Positions 40,671 through 52,120 of a stretch of 64,000 nucleotides of DNA are shown piece by piece. This DNA comes from Pectinophora gossypiella (taxonomy: Eukaryota > Arthropoda > Insecta > Lepidoptera > Gelechiidae). Numbering within the stretch: the first letter of the stretch is position 1; each line of letters starts with the position of its first letter. The notes below the pieces were generated by a model that did not search any database, was not told the origin of the DNA, and saw only the letters and a list, made by a program, of their open reading frames with translations. The translations under genes were made by a program, and so were the position numbers. The stretch is taken from NCBI RefSeq assembly GCF_024362695.1, contig NC_065407.1:3844001-3908000 (forward strand), written 5' to 3'.

Positions 40671-40963
40671 TGAGGAGCTCGGTGGCGCAGCGGTAAACGC
40701 GCTCGGTCTTCGAATGTTGGAGTTAAGCAACTTTCGCAACGGCCGGTCATAGGATGGGTGACCACAAAAAAAAGTTTTCATCTCGAGCTCCTCCGTGCTT
40801 CGGAAGGCACGTTAAGCCGTTGGTCCCGGCTGCATTAGCAGTCGTTAATAACCATCAATCCGCACTGGGCCCGCGTGATGGTTTAAGGCCCGATCTCCCT
40901 ATCCATCCATAGGGAAGGCCCGTGCCCCCAGTGGGGACGTTAACGGGCTGATGATGATGAATA
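40671..40963 (+). repeat. SINE family C with tRNA/5S-like head (copy 1)
   Basis: The head GAGCTCGGTGGCGCAGCGGT contains TGGCGCAGCGG, which fits the tRNA A-box consensus. It is followed by GAGTTAAGCAAC and ATAGGATGGGTGACCAC, which match the 5S rRNA internal control region. The shared core GCACGTTAAGCCGTTGGTCC follows, and the end is CCAGTGGGGACGTTAACGGG. It is not a functional 5S or tRNA gene. Confidence 0.85.
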
Positions 40964-41252
40964 TTAAAACAAAAAGACTAGGTTTCCATCACAAGCTTCG
41001 TCTTGTATATTATATTGAGTCTTTTATAAGGGATTGGCGTTACTACGCCGACTTTCACGCTGCCAAATTTTCGCCTTTATATTTTCGCATATAAAAATTA
41101 ATTAACATAGTACTTTGTTAGAACAGCCCAATTAAATAAAATAATTAAGCACCCTAATAAAATTGTGTTTTGAAAGCATGAAAGGAAAGCGGTACTTCAT
41201 TACAGTTTCAATTAATAATGGCAATTATTATAATGAAGAAAGTGCTGCCAAA

Positions 41253-41895
41253 AAGGTGCTGATTCCAATACACACCATCAAATTTTTATTTTAAGTTATA
41301 CCTGTCATTTTCTTATCCGACGTAAAGGAAAAGGACGGGTAATTGACAGGCATAACTGGAACACGCGTAATACGCAGAAAGTTTAAAGCCCTTCCAAAAT
41401 TTTATATTGGCCAACCCCGACATAATTGGGTCGTGTACTAGGTTCAAGATAAATTATGATGTTGGTTTAGTAAACACTAAATAAAGACTCATCTAAAACT
41501 AACGAAAAACATTTTCTTTTTTCTATTTAACTTATCTATGAATTTTAAATAAGAAAAACGTAATAATAAGTCCGACATTTTATCACGTTTTTCTATGACG
41601 TCACAGTGTGCTTTTTCATACAAATTCCATAGTAATTTCGTGTTTTGACGTTTAGTAAAAAGTACTTAACTGATTTGACTAGTTGGAAACTAGCCTATTA
41701 ATTTGACAGCACACGTTAAACGGGTTGCATATCAGCGAGATGCCTATTTAATTTGCACGGGTTATTCATTCATTCACTTATATCATTATTGAACAGTTGT
41801 CAATCATCTGTCCCTTTCCTTTTCGGCAGATAAGAAAATGACGGGTGTCGCTTAAAATAAAATTACGCGATTTCTGCTGGAATCGGGGCCATTGT
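41253..41895. mobile_element. foldback element, family I (copy 3), with element Q inside
   Basis: Outer arms are at 41255-41360 and 41810-41890 (TTTTAAGTTATACCTGTCAT against CGCTTAAAATAAAATTACGC). The segment 41440-41695 is family Q in reverse relative to 21283-21480. Confidence 0.75.
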
Positions 41896-42014
41896 TGTAT
41901 TAAATTAAAACCCACTGGTCTCCATTAGACGACATTTGTCATATTTTGTGTCGCTAGATATCGCTAGGCATCGGACGATATCGGACGACGTCGCCAAATT
42001 TCATAAGCTCATGA

Positions 42015-42235
42015 CTATATTGCAATTGGGGTAGTCAGAAGTACAGTCATCGGAAAATGAACTAAGTACCCACACCTCAACAATCTGTCTATTGGACCAA
42101 AGCGAAACATAGACGGTGAACAGCATTATTCCGTATAACGCCGATCCGTCTATAATGGTAACTGTGTTAGTGAAAACTGCACTTTAGATAAATTAATAAC
42201 TCATTGGTGCAAGTCTGCCAAATTTCGCCCAATAG
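42015..42235 (-). repeat. SINE family F, inverted copy
   Basis: AATTGGGGTAGTCAGAAGTA, TGAACTAAGTACCCACACCT and CTCATTGGTGCAAGTCTGCC read in reverse. Confidence 0.75.
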
Positions 42236-42239
42236 CTAA

Positions 42240-43520
42240 TCGCATGGTATAAGAAAACTAGGTAATTAGGTATGCTTAAAAGTGACAGCTAGCATTTCAA
42301 GGTTAGCCCAGCTGATGTCATCCCACCCTACGTTGCCATTTCGTAAAAAAAAAAATTCCCACGTCCAATGTTTTAATTTACTTTGCAAGGAAATTTGGAA
42401 CTTTTAGTAAAAGATTTCCGTACAGTTTTAATGATTTTTATACATTAGTAATTCACTTAATTTTCAATAATAAAATTTACGTCCTTGGTTGGAGATACCA
42501 AATTAATGGTAATACTTACGTCATGAAGGGCTAGCAATGGCGGTTTGTCGTAGTATTGAGCTTACCTGGTATTCTTACACCAAGGCTAATCGAAGAGAGA
42601 AGTATCGTCAACTGTTATTCTTATCAAGTTAGTTCAAGTATCGCGCATATATTACTGAACGGATTCAAATGAAATTCAACAGATTTGTATATGAGAAGCT
42701 TGATTAACATCTGCGATAAGAATCATCGCGCTATATCTCTTGGTTACGCCAGGTTTACGTACACGGGGCAAGGGAGACATCTAGCAAATAATAAATGACA
42801 AAACTTATGTACAGCTGTAAATACGACATGCCAAAGTTGGCTAATAAAGGTATGGCAGTAAAAAAGTCTCGGCTCGACTTATTAAAGACTACCGCATTGG
42901 CCTGAAACGTGACGTCATAAGACAGCAATAAGCACGTCTAGTATATAAAGTTTGTTTTCTTGTTTATGTTCATTTTAGAGCTTTTTTATTTAAGTTTTTT
43001 TTGTCCTTTGTGTTTTAAGAAATTTTGGGTGTTGATAGATTAATTATTCTTTTTAATTTAAAACGGATGCAATGTTATACAGTATAACTTATCTTATGTT
43101 TTATTTTTTTAAATTAACACGTATTTGTTTTCTAAGTACTTACTCTTCTAACTACTTCCTTTTTGTAAGATATTTAATTTATTATAATGTCTGTTTCACC
43201 ATTATTTTTTCTCCTCTTCAGTGGAGCACATCTTTTTAAATTGGCACTTGCCATCCTTTCCTTATAAATATATTCAATGAAGGAGCTAATTAGCCCGTGA
43301 ACAAATTCTAAAGAAATTTGCGCAAGAAAAATCCGGGCAATTGCGAACCGGAATGTGAAAAATAAAAACTGTTTTAATTTAATGTGCAACCAAAGTCTTA
43401 GAACCTCACTTAAAATTTAAAGATCTTTCTTTGTCTCTGTTGCATTAAAAGTAAGCGTATTTTAATTCATTTTCCAATTTGAAAAATAACTGGTGTCGAC
43501 TCCAGCAACTCTCAACTTAA
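42240..43520. other. no recognised feature
   Basis: AT-rich. The ORF at 43174-43389 on minus shows no domain. Nothing else stands out. Confidence 0.5.
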
Positions 43521-43529
43521 TTTTAACTA

Positions 43530-44265
43530 AATTTGACAGGACTACCGAACACCTCGAGTTCTTGGGTCTGCACCTTACTGCCAACCTAAACTTCGACCGC
43601 TATGTCCCGTCGACAGCAAAAACTGCAAACAAAAAATTAGGCATCCTTTCTCTTTAGAAATAAGTATGACAATAGAAATAAGTCTTTAGAAGTATGACTT
43701 TTCATACGATACTTCAGCTCAGAGCAGTTGCTCGATACACAGCACAGGTTCGTTCTTGTACACGGAGTACTGCTGTCACCTTTGGTAAGGCTCTGCCAGC
43801 TGCCAATTGGCCGTTCCCGACTCGGTGGAGCCACGAGCAATTACCCTCATACACAATGACTCGTTAGTGGAGACTTGACTCCAAAGCGTACACCACAGAC
43901 GAAATCTAGCTGAGACTGACTTACTGACTGATTTCGGTGAGAGTACATAAGATCTTCACGACTTAATTCCACCCGCTCCATTCCATCTACGGACAACTAG
44001 GCGTCGGCAGTCATTTCATCCTCATGTTGTGGACATACCACCAATCCGCACTAAAGGTTTTATCTCTTGCTTTTAGGTGCGAATAGCGAAGGATTGGAAC
44101 TGTCTGCCGTCGTCTGTTTTTCCAACTCGTTATTCGTAAAATGTGCGAGTCTACAAGGCCAGACTTAATAGACATATATTATTCTAGGTAAGCGTGATCC
44201 ACCCTAGACCAAATCGTCACTTACCATCAGGTGAAATTGTGGTCAAACGCGAGCCTATATTATTA
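43530..44265 (+). pseudogene. decayed C-terminal third of a jockey/CR1-like LINE
   Basis: Read in three frames it gives LEFLGLHLTANLNF, then STAKTANKKLGILS, then QVRSC and EYCCHLW, and last IAKDWNCLPSSVFPTRY and LNRHI. These follow the usual order after the YxDD block of such reverse transcriptases. Frameshifts and stops separate them. It is the longest copy of the LINE whose tips are at 9.8, 20.6 and 33.0 kb. Confidence 0.75.
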
Positions 44266-44269
44266 AACA

Positions 44270-44480
44270 CATACATACATAAACTCACGCCCGTAATCCC
44301 TAGTGGGGTGGGCAGAGCCACAGGTAATCAAAGACAACTTGCAGCCACTGTTGATACGATGTCGTAAGCTGGATATGATGAACCTTATGGTGATAAGGGA
44401 TCAGCCTATCGCCCATAACATTAGTCCATCAGGACACAATCCCTCTGTCGGTTTTTACGACATGCCCGGGAAGACAAGCA
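44270..44480 (+). repeat. dispersed repeat family P
   Basis: AAACTCACGCCCGTAATCCC, GGGGTGGGCAGAGCCACAGG and GACAACTTGCAGCCACTGTT. It is the longer of the two good copies. Confidence 0.75.
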
Positions 44481-44960
44481 GCTGAACGTTTTCTATGTTT
44501 TTTATTTGCTCCCAGAACAGCATAGAAGCAAAAAAAAAAAAAAAAACTAGCTGCATCTCTTTCTTTATACCAGTTTGGTACGGAACTCTTAAAACTAACG
44601 TGTTGACCTACTTTCCTGTAGTGAGGACCTAATCAAAGTTTGTCAGCAGCAACATCCGACAAGGGAACTTGCCCAACTAATTTCGGCCCACGGATTCAAT
44701 TTGTACAACGTAACTTATCCAGAGAGGGTTTAGACTATATCCATTGCTTGGCAAATTACAAATCAATACACCATCTGCATAATAACCAACCAGTGTAAAC
44801 GGTAGAAAGAAAAAAAAAATCAATATCCTTCAGGTTATTGTTATCAGAATTTCACTTGATGTCATAGAATAAAGAATGGTTCCTGCTACGTATACCTAGA
44901 ACAGTAACAATTCGCCCCGCATCAATTCGTATCGGGAGCCGACCTCACTCTCTCTGAGTC

Positions 44961-45150
44961 TAAGGCTGCGTTTCCATTGACGTGGAGCTGGGCGGAGAGG
45001 AGCGGAGATGTGCAGGAATCGACCAATCACCGTGAGGGAGAAAGTGACAGAGCGTCTTCGTTTTTCGCTCTCTCGAACGCTGTGATTGGTCAAATCCGAA
45101 CATCTCCGCTTTTCTCCGCCCATCTCCGCGTCAGTGGAAATCCGGCCTTA
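44961..45150. mobile_element. GC-rich foldback element, family K
   Basis: 190 bases whose ends TAAGGCTGCGTTTCCATTGA and TCAGTGGAAATCCGGCCTTA are inverted, and whose arms stay similar for over 50 bases (GGGCGGAGAGGAGCGGAGAT against CATCTCCGCTTTTCTCCGCC). The interior is also partly palindromic (GACCAATCACCGTG against GCTGTGATTGGTC). The ORFs of 75 and 61 aa on both strands are by-products of the palindrome. Confidence 0.88.
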
Positions 45151-45519
45151 CTTTGGTCTTAAATGGCGTTAAACCGCTAGAGGGTACCTAAGAGGGAGCG
45201 CGTGGACTATCTGTCTCACTCGCACTTACGCGGTAGGCAGCAATAATTATTTATTTTTCTTGGTGATTGTTCATCAAAACAAGCTAATAATTTGCAATAA
45301 AATTAAACTTAGGCGAAGTGTATAAGGTAAAAATAAACTGCAACTAAAAAGTTCAGTGATCTTTTAAGTCAAGTGTAAAGCCTATTATTATATTGTGATC
45401 CTTTATTATTCAAAATTTCTTGTTTGTGATAAATATTACAACTGATTAATTATAAAATCATCTTTCGTAAGTAGTACAGTAAGTAATGACGGTTAAATTA
45501 GGTATTGTAATTGGCAGCC

Positions 45520-45640
45520 CTCAGACGTCACACACACAGTTGCGCGTGTTGATAATATCAATGTGTGTCTGTGTAAAACGAGGTTGTTTGTATAAAGTGT
45601 ATGGGGTGTGGTGTCTAAGCCGAGGCTGGCGATCGTAAGA
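45520..45640. repeat. dispersed repeat family S
   Basis: GTTGCGCGTGTTGATAATAT, GTCTGTGTAAAACGAGGTTG and GTATGGGGTGTGGTGTC, diverged from 18160-18275. Confidence 0.5.
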
Positions 45641-45649
45641 AATTTACGA

Positions 45650-46590
45650 ACACAGATTGCTTTACTTTGGAAATTTAATAGAAAGTAACAGGGTCGAGAG
45701 TCGAGGGTGTTCGCGATGTTTTGCATGGGATAATAACTTATGGTAACTTCATGACACACCCCAAGAGGGGTAGACAGTGATGCAAATCAGTTTGGTTGAC
45801 TTTAAATTAATGACAGCAACTTCTCTACTCTCGATCATTATAATACATAACATAGTACCACGCTTGTATCTTGTTAGGTAAAGGGAGGGAAGAGATAATC
45901 ATTATAGTTAGATATCTAACGTTCTCCTCTTTAAGATGCCTGGTATTAAATGTTTTCCTCTAGTTATTTAATATCTCGTAATGTATACCTATATTGTAGT
46001 TCCTCCGCCATAACACCTTGGGAAATGACGTAGATTCAAAAATGTTAAATTGACCTTCAACAAGTTTATCTATTACATTGAGTAAATTTATAAATGTAAA
46101 TGATGTCACTAACACCCTGTATTCTATATATTATTATACATTTTAAAAGATACATTTTGCAGACAGTTTCGATTTCATTAGGCAAATGACAATGGCAGAG
46201 GCTAATTGCCAAGTCGCAGGCTAGTATCAGGCCTGTTGGATGAGTATTGTTGTAGTAAAACAGGCTTCATTTGCGTACAACTCCGGATTCCTGTAAACAA
46301 GAATTAATTTTCCAGGGTTCGTCAATAGCCACTAATTGGCTTTGCACAAAAAAAGTCAGAGAGTAAGCCAAAACAGGCAAATGGTGTACTTATTATTTGC
46401 GCCGAGTAAGTACCCACAGTTGATCGAGAAAAACAAACTATGAAAATGAAATGAAATCGATTTTGGTCTCAAATAAAAGGTAGGTTACTTACTCAATGTA
46501 AGACTTTGATAAGAAATCCTATCATGAAAAAGATAAACCGTGTTAATGATGCATCTATCATAGCCCCTGGTACCATCAGGTGCCGTAGCC
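45650..46590. other. no gene seen; one MITE H scrap
   Basis: Only 46096-46122 (ATGATGTCACTAACACCCTG) is recognised, a family H right tip. Confidence 0.5.
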
Positions 46591-46596
46591 AATTTA

Positions 46597-47035
46597 CAGT
46601 CATGAGCAATATCATGTACCCACTTTAGAACCCTGTCGCACTATCATATTTGACATTTAATGAGGCTTACGGCTCAGGAGGAGCTCGGTGGCGCAGCGGT
46701 AAACGCGCTCGGTCTGCGATTGTCGAAGTTAAGCAACTTTCGCAAAGGCCGGTCATAGGATGGGTGACCACAAAAAAAAGTTTTCATCTCGAGCTCCTCC
46801 GTGCTTCGGAAGGCACGTTAAGCCGTTGGTCCCGGCCGCATTAGCAGTCGTTAATAACCACCAATCCGCACTGGGCCCGCGTGGTGGTTTAAGGCCCGAT
46901 CTCCCTATCCATCCATAGGGAAGGCCCGTGCCCCAGCAGTGGGGACGTTAATGGGCTGGTGATAGACGGCTTAAATTGTCAAAAAAGTTAATGTGACATG
47001 GTTGCAAAGTGTATACATATTAGTACTCGTGACCG
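46597..47035 (+). mobile_element. TA-flanked MITE family G (copy 3), split by a SINE
   Basis: Left part 46597-46676 and right part from 46965 together make one G copy. TA lies on both outer sides. The split is caused by SINE C 46677-46964. Confidence 0.9.
46677..46964 (+). repeat. SINE family C with tRNA/5S-like head (copy 2)
   Basis: Nearly identical to 40671-40963. It has GGTGGCGCAGCGGTAAACGC, CGAAGTTAAGCAACTTTCGC and GGATGGGTGACCAC. ACGGCT flanks both sides as a likely short target duplication. A 64-aa ORF over the left edge is incidental. Confidence 0.9.
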
Positions 47036-47202
47036 TAACCGACAAAAAAGTATCGGATTGAGATAAGGTGAAATCATACATGTCAATCTTTTATATCCGA
47101 TATCACTGTCACTTTTCATATACGTTTGCGACTTGGCTAGATATAAAAAGATATTTTTTATTTTAACCTTTTTTATTTAAAAGCATTTCAATGTTGCAAT
47201 AA

Positions 47203-47747
47203 TGACGGGTTATCCGAGATACGTTCCCCAAAAGAAATATAGGTGGCGCTGTAAAAAAATCCTTCGTTTACCCTTCTAGTTTTATGGAAATTAGACATAA
47301 TGCATCTTTTATCTTTGTTTTTGGGAATAAATGATGACCCTTTTTATACCCAAATATTAAAATGTGGCTAATTGGTGGTAGAATAATAAAGAAAAGCAAT
47401 ATAGGTAGCAACAAAATTATATACATAACCTGATCCAAATACAAAGTAACAATTAATTTTATATACATATGCTTCAGCTATTACATTATATTTTTGAACA
47501 ATTATTTTCCCGTGTAATGAGAAAATAGATAATTATCACGTTAACGCTGTACAGTCAGGAGCAATATAATGTACCCACTTTAGGACTCTGTCGCACTAAC
47601 ATATTTGACATTTAGTGAGACTAACAGTTCAATTTGTCAAAAAAGTGAATGTGACATGGTACCAAAGTGTATACTATACATATTAATGTTCGTGACCGTA
47701 AAACACCATCTATATTGTTTTTGGTATTCTGAAAAGTCCCTTATTGT
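47203..47747. mobile_element. TIR element family J, with MITE G inside
   Basis: The interior matches 15482-15747 (AGGTGGCGCTGTAAAAAAAT, ATCTTTGTTTTTGGGAATAA, GATAATTATCACGTTAACG). The right end is GAAAAGTCCCTTATTG. It is longer than the 15-kb copy because of extra sequence and the MITE. Confidence 0.75.
47552..47698 (+). mobile_element. TA-flanked MITE family G (copy 4)
   Basis: 147 bases, starting CAGTCAGGAGCAATATAATG, ending TTCGTGACCG, TA on each side. The small gain over 142 bases comes from a TATAC repeat. Confidence 0.9.
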
Positions 47748-47798
47748 CAACACTTCAATAGAATAGTACTTGTTTACAGGAATCCGGAGTTGTACGCG

Positions 47799-47837
47799 AG
47801 GTTAGTATCACCTCACAACCCACACGATAAGAAGAAT
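47799..47837 (+). repeat. SINE family A, 3' tip only
   Basis: CACCTCACAACCCACACGAT followed by AAGAAGAATAG. Confidence 0.7.
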
Positions 47838-48127
47838 AGAATAGTCAAATTGTAACATCGCCAAATGTAAATGATATCTGCAGACGGCTACATTTCTCAA
47901 CTAAAATGATTAAAATTTAACATAGGACAGACATTGTGTATCCCTAAAACTTTTGACCCTAATACTCGTAAAACTCACATAACACGGAAAGTACGTATAT
48001 ATTTATGAACAGATTTCGTAACAGACGTAGGAGTGAAACCGCCTAAAGTTTTAGGGCCGAGTTTATGTTATGTACGTATATAGTCTCTGTGTCTGATTAT
48101 AGGTGTTTACTGAAATCATTTTAGCGT

Positions 48128-48367
48128 GTGCGAAAAGGCTTAAAATATGATATTTCAACACACACAAACTATGGAAACTTCATACAAACTGTATCCGAGG
48201 TGGTAAACGTACCCTGCAAGAGGTATCATTTCCTACCGCTAGTTTTGAAACGAAAGGTTACTGACATTGCACTTCTAATGAACATAGCCAATGGTTCTAT
48301 TGATTGCTCGGAACTTCTATCTAAATTGCATCTGCGCGCAAATTTTGCGAAAACTAACTATAGCTAA
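48128..48367 (+). pseudogene. LINE C-terminal fragment (intact short ORF)
   Basis: The 79-aa frame has LPLVLKRKVTDIALLMNIAN, then GSIDCSELLSKLHLRA. A helical R-K--D---L----NG-ID---LL pattern is usual in the region behind the reverse transcriptase of jockey/CR1-like LINEs. It is intact only over this part, and no neighbouring frame continues it. Confidence 0.5.
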
Positions 48368-48663
48368 TACCTACTTGATACGATCTAATGACAGTTTTAA
48401 TATTTTAATATGACCTTATTACGATTTAGACTTATTTTGTTCTAAAGTTTCCATAATACGACAAAAAAATTAGGTGGAGAATACTGCTCTCCGCTCCCCA
48501 CCAGCGTCTGAGCTAGGTTTACCTACCCCCCAACATAGTTTACTACATAGTTTGGCGTCTGATTCAAATATTTCATCTCACAGTAATTGTCGCCTGGGCG
48601 GTTCCTATAATTATTAATTTTTCATAGTGATTATTTGTCAAAACATGCTAATAATTTTCAATA

Positions 48664-48725
48664 TTCTTCTATCGTGTGGGTTGTGAGGTAAATTATCAAC
48701 CCCATCCAGGTGTCAGGGTCAATAG
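48664..48725 (-). repeat. SINE family A, 3' tip only
   Basis: TTCTTCTATCGTGTGGGTTG and CCCCATCCAGGTGTCAGGGT in reverse. Confidence 0.7.
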
Positions 48726-49414
48726 AATTGAACCTAGGCTAAATGCTTAATATAAAAATAATGTGAATGCATTGAATTAGTTCAGTGATTTTTTAAAATC
48801 AGTCATTGTTCAAAATTTCACGAATGGACCAGGGAGCATTGCGTTGGAGCATTTTTATTGGCTGTCCCGGGTATGACGTCATTTGTATGGAGCTTAATTG
48901 CGCCTACTCGATTATTGAAAGCAAGTTCAATTTCTTGCCACGCGCTGCTTGCTCTTTATATTTGGTCAGGCGTTAACACCTGGTATTATTATAATAATTA
49001 CCTTTAGTCTTCGTTTTGTAATAAGGCGGTTAATGTTTCATATAGACTAACTTATATTGCTGAACGAGCAGTAATAAAAGATTTTATGTGCTCCAGAGAG
49101 TATCTTAACTCGCTGTCGCTGTTATACTCATAATCGTTATACCCTTTAGTCGTTTTAACTACCTACAACAGCTATTCAGATTTAACTGTACGTCATTTCA
49201 ACGCTAATACTGTTCGGAATGTCTCAATTCGATTAAATTGAATTAAATGTTTCATTTCAATTAAATTGAATTAAACGATTCATTTTAGTTTAAATGAATT
49301 TTACCATAAAAGTTTCGGCTATCGAGTTCCGTTAAAAGCAAATATTTGAGCTTATTTTGTTGCATAAATGAAGTTTCAAATGAAAAGGAGTGCTAATGTT
49401 GCGTAGTCAGTTTT

Positions 49415-49690
49415 CAGGTTGCAAATTCGAGCCTAGCAATGGGCCTAAACCAATAATTTTTAAATTGGTTTTCGAATTCGTGTTTGGATCATAAATTATT
49501 AACTATAGTAAGCTCAGCGATGTAGGAAAACATCGTAAGGAAATGTAGAATCCCGAGAAATTCCTTTCGTAAGTTTATGACCTAACCTGTTTAGACCTGG
49601 TTTTCTCTTTGCGGGTTGCAATTTTAGACAGGTAGTGGCTGTCTGTACGAAACCGGATTTCACTGTTTTGTATATTCTATGCCTTCTGAT
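49415..49690 (+). repeat. SINE family D, nearly complete body
   Basis: GGTTGCAAATTCGAGCCTAG (B-box region), TTTTCGAATTCGTGTTTGGA, GAAAACATCGTAAGGAAATG and TGACCTAACCTGTTTAGACC. Confidence 0.7.
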
Positions 49691-50140
49691 AATGCATACT
49701 AGTTTTAATTACTTACTTAAATCCAAATCATGAAGGAAGTTTTTCGAATACTCACCAAGTGTGACTAGTCAAAGGCGCTGTACATCAAATTCGTAATTAC
49801 GTCATATATTCGTTATTTTACAAAACAGTCTTAAATCGACCAGTACCTACCTGCCTAACTATAAAATAAAGTCATAAATAAGGTAGTAGACACATTGATA
49901 GCAGATTTTCATAAAACATCTATTGTTATCGTTTTGAGATAAGTACTCTACGTAGAGCCTCTAAAATGTCTGTGTCTTGTCTCGTAAAATAAAAGCTATA
50001 AAGGGTTCAGTGTTTTATGTCGGGGATTTGCAATTTGATGGCGTTTGCCTTTTGACGTATGATCTTTTTATGTGGCTGTAGATAAACCTACTACCGTGTC
50101 TCGGTGTATTACGACCCTACCTATAATATACATTTGTTTG

Positions 50141-50164
50141 TTTATTTATTTATTTATTTATTTT
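50141..50164. repeat. (TTTA)n simple repeat
   Basis: Six tandem tetranucleotides. Confidence 0.9.
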
Positions 50165-50325
50165 CATGGGATAATAAACAATTATACATGATATATTAAC
50201 AACGTCGACGTTGTTGACGTCCTTTCTAACATGTTGGTTTATTAAAAGGGCGACAGACTGACTCACTGGCCATTTATATCCATTCTAAACTTTGTGTCAA
50301 AGGTAGGCAACTCGAGGGTTAAAAA

Positions 50326-50463
50326 GGCCACATCAAAGCAATTTATCTAAAAAAACATATTTGACATTTTGTTTACTTACCTTTGCATTGCGCTTACTTA
50401 CCTTTATATACGCAAATATTAAATTGCAATATTGCTTTTTTAGATGTATTATTTCGATGTGGC
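50326..50463. mobile_element. foldback MITE, family M
   Basis: Ends GGCCACATCAAAGCAATTTA and ATTATTTCGATGTGGC are inverted over about 28 bases with a few changes. A part of a relative lies at 39300-39400 (CATTGCGCACTTACTTTATA). Confidence 0.75.
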
Positions 50464-50524
50464 TTAGCCTCTCTTGTCTCCTGATTGCTAAGTTATATAG
50501 TTAATAGAATTTAAATTATGTAAG

Positions 50525-50705
50525 CAAGAGTGTGTTCCCTAATACGGCTTTAAATATACTACTCTGGGTGCCATCTCACTCGCGTCAGACAGAGTACTGC
50601 GGGGAGTAAGGCTAGAGAGAAACCACTGCCCTAATTTTTCCTAAAAAGTAGCATGGAAAATCTACACCGACAAGAGCGTGGCTCTTAAATTGATGATGGT
50701 GATGA
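50525..50705. repeat. dispersed repeat family R, partial
   Basis: TACTCTGGGTGCCATCTCAC, GCGTCAGACAGAGTACTGCG and AAAAAGTAGCATGGAAAATC. Confidence 0.75.
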
Positions 50706-51194
50706 TATGAAGACTAAGCATTGCAATGTAGCGATTTTTCCCACTTGACTTATTGTACTCCATTGGATGCAACTACTTGGCTGGACAAATGTCGCATGTA
50801 TAAAACTACGTGGTCGATTCGTTGACGAAATACCAGCATTTTTATATACATATAAAGCTAAGGCACCCACGTAGATAATTTAAAAAAGTAAAACCTCTAT
50901 AAAGTATTGGAACAGTTTCAACAGCCAATGTCGAGCTACGATCCAATTCGGACAACCGATTTCATGCTACATTGGCCCCTAATTAGAAATTGAAGGGAAT
51001 GAATAAACAATGATGACTTAGGTAATATAGATTGGTATGTACGTAGATAAAATGTTTATTTGTTGTTTCCGTTTTCTAAAGACAGCTTTTTAGCCCAGTT
51101 ATTTATAACTCATCAGTCACTCACTCACACTCTACCTCTCTTATGAGTTATAAATAACTCATCTACTCGTAAAGAGATTAATTTCCTCTTCTAA

Positions 51195-51520
51195 CGGCCT
51201 CCGTGGTCCAGTTGTTGAGCATTGGGCTCACGATCCGGAGGTCTCGGGTTTGGATCCCGGTGGGGACATATCACAAAAATCACTTTATGATCCCTAGTTT
51301 GGTTAGGACATCACAGGCTGATCACCTGATTGTCCAAAAGTAAGATGGTCCGTGCTTCGAAAGGCAAGTTAAGCTGTTGGTCCCGGTTACTACTTACTGA
51401 TGCAAGTAAGTAGTCGTTACATGAGCCATGTCAGGGGCCTTTCAGGGCTCAATAACAACCCTGACACCAGGGTTGATGAGGTTAGTAATTCACCTCACAA
51501 CCCATACGATAGAAAAAATA
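51195..51520 (+). repeat. full-length SINE, family A
   Basis: Head CGGCCTCCGTGGTCCAGTTG, B box GGTTTGGATCCCGG, core GGCAAGTTAAGCTGTTGGTC, tail CACAACCCATACGATAGAAA. More diverged than 37608-37931. Confidence 0.9.
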
Positions 51521-51639
51521 ATTCCGTTTTTAATCAACTCTAATTATTATAAATGCGTAATGATGAAAATTGGTATGGAGATAGTTTGAGACTTATCAAG
51601 AATAAAAGGTTAGTTTTCATCCTGAAAATCATCCTCCAA

Positions 51640-51735
51640 GGAGAAAAAGGGATGGAAAGAAGGTGCCGCGCTATAACCAAAGCCAACGCGGAAAAAGTCG
51701 CGGGCGAAAAGCTGTTAGGTACTTATTTAAATTTA
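51640..51735 (-). repeat. RTE-like LINE 3' piece
   Basis: CGCGCTATAACCAAAGCCAA and CGCGGAAAAAGTCGCGGGCG read in reverse as the common insect segment around CCCGCGACTT. A shorter piece is at 2867-2885. The 70-aa ORF over it is probably not a gene. Confidence 0.5.
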
Positions 51736-52120
51736 AAAAAGAATAGCGGGTACATAGTAATATAGTATAGAAAAGATAAATGTTTACTCACCTTTTTTTT
51801 TAAAGCACAGGGCATCATTTACTTACAATAACAAGAACACCTTAATTAAGCCTCAGCGAAGTTAACTATGCCCCCACACTAGGCTAAGCCTGTATCGTAG
51901 TGAGCATAAGGTGAGAGTTACGAGAAATAATGATTATGACACTATATTGGCAAACCAAATTACATTCAATTAAATAATAATAAAATAATTTTAATTTAAA
52001 AAATAACTAAAAATAAAATTAATTTTGAAGATCAACTTTTCAAAAGAATTATAAGATTTAAAAAAAAAAACAAAAGGAAATAATTTTCAGGCTGGCAGGA
52101 GGAAGACTTAAAATTACGTA

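Noticed and set aside
40720..40770. 5S rRNA gene
   Set aside because: Only the internal control region is similar; the 5' and 3' stems of 5S are absent and a SINE body follows.
44896..45162. Two overlapping ORFs on opposite strands (75 and 61 aa)
   Set aside because: They mirror each other because the DNA is a palindromic element.
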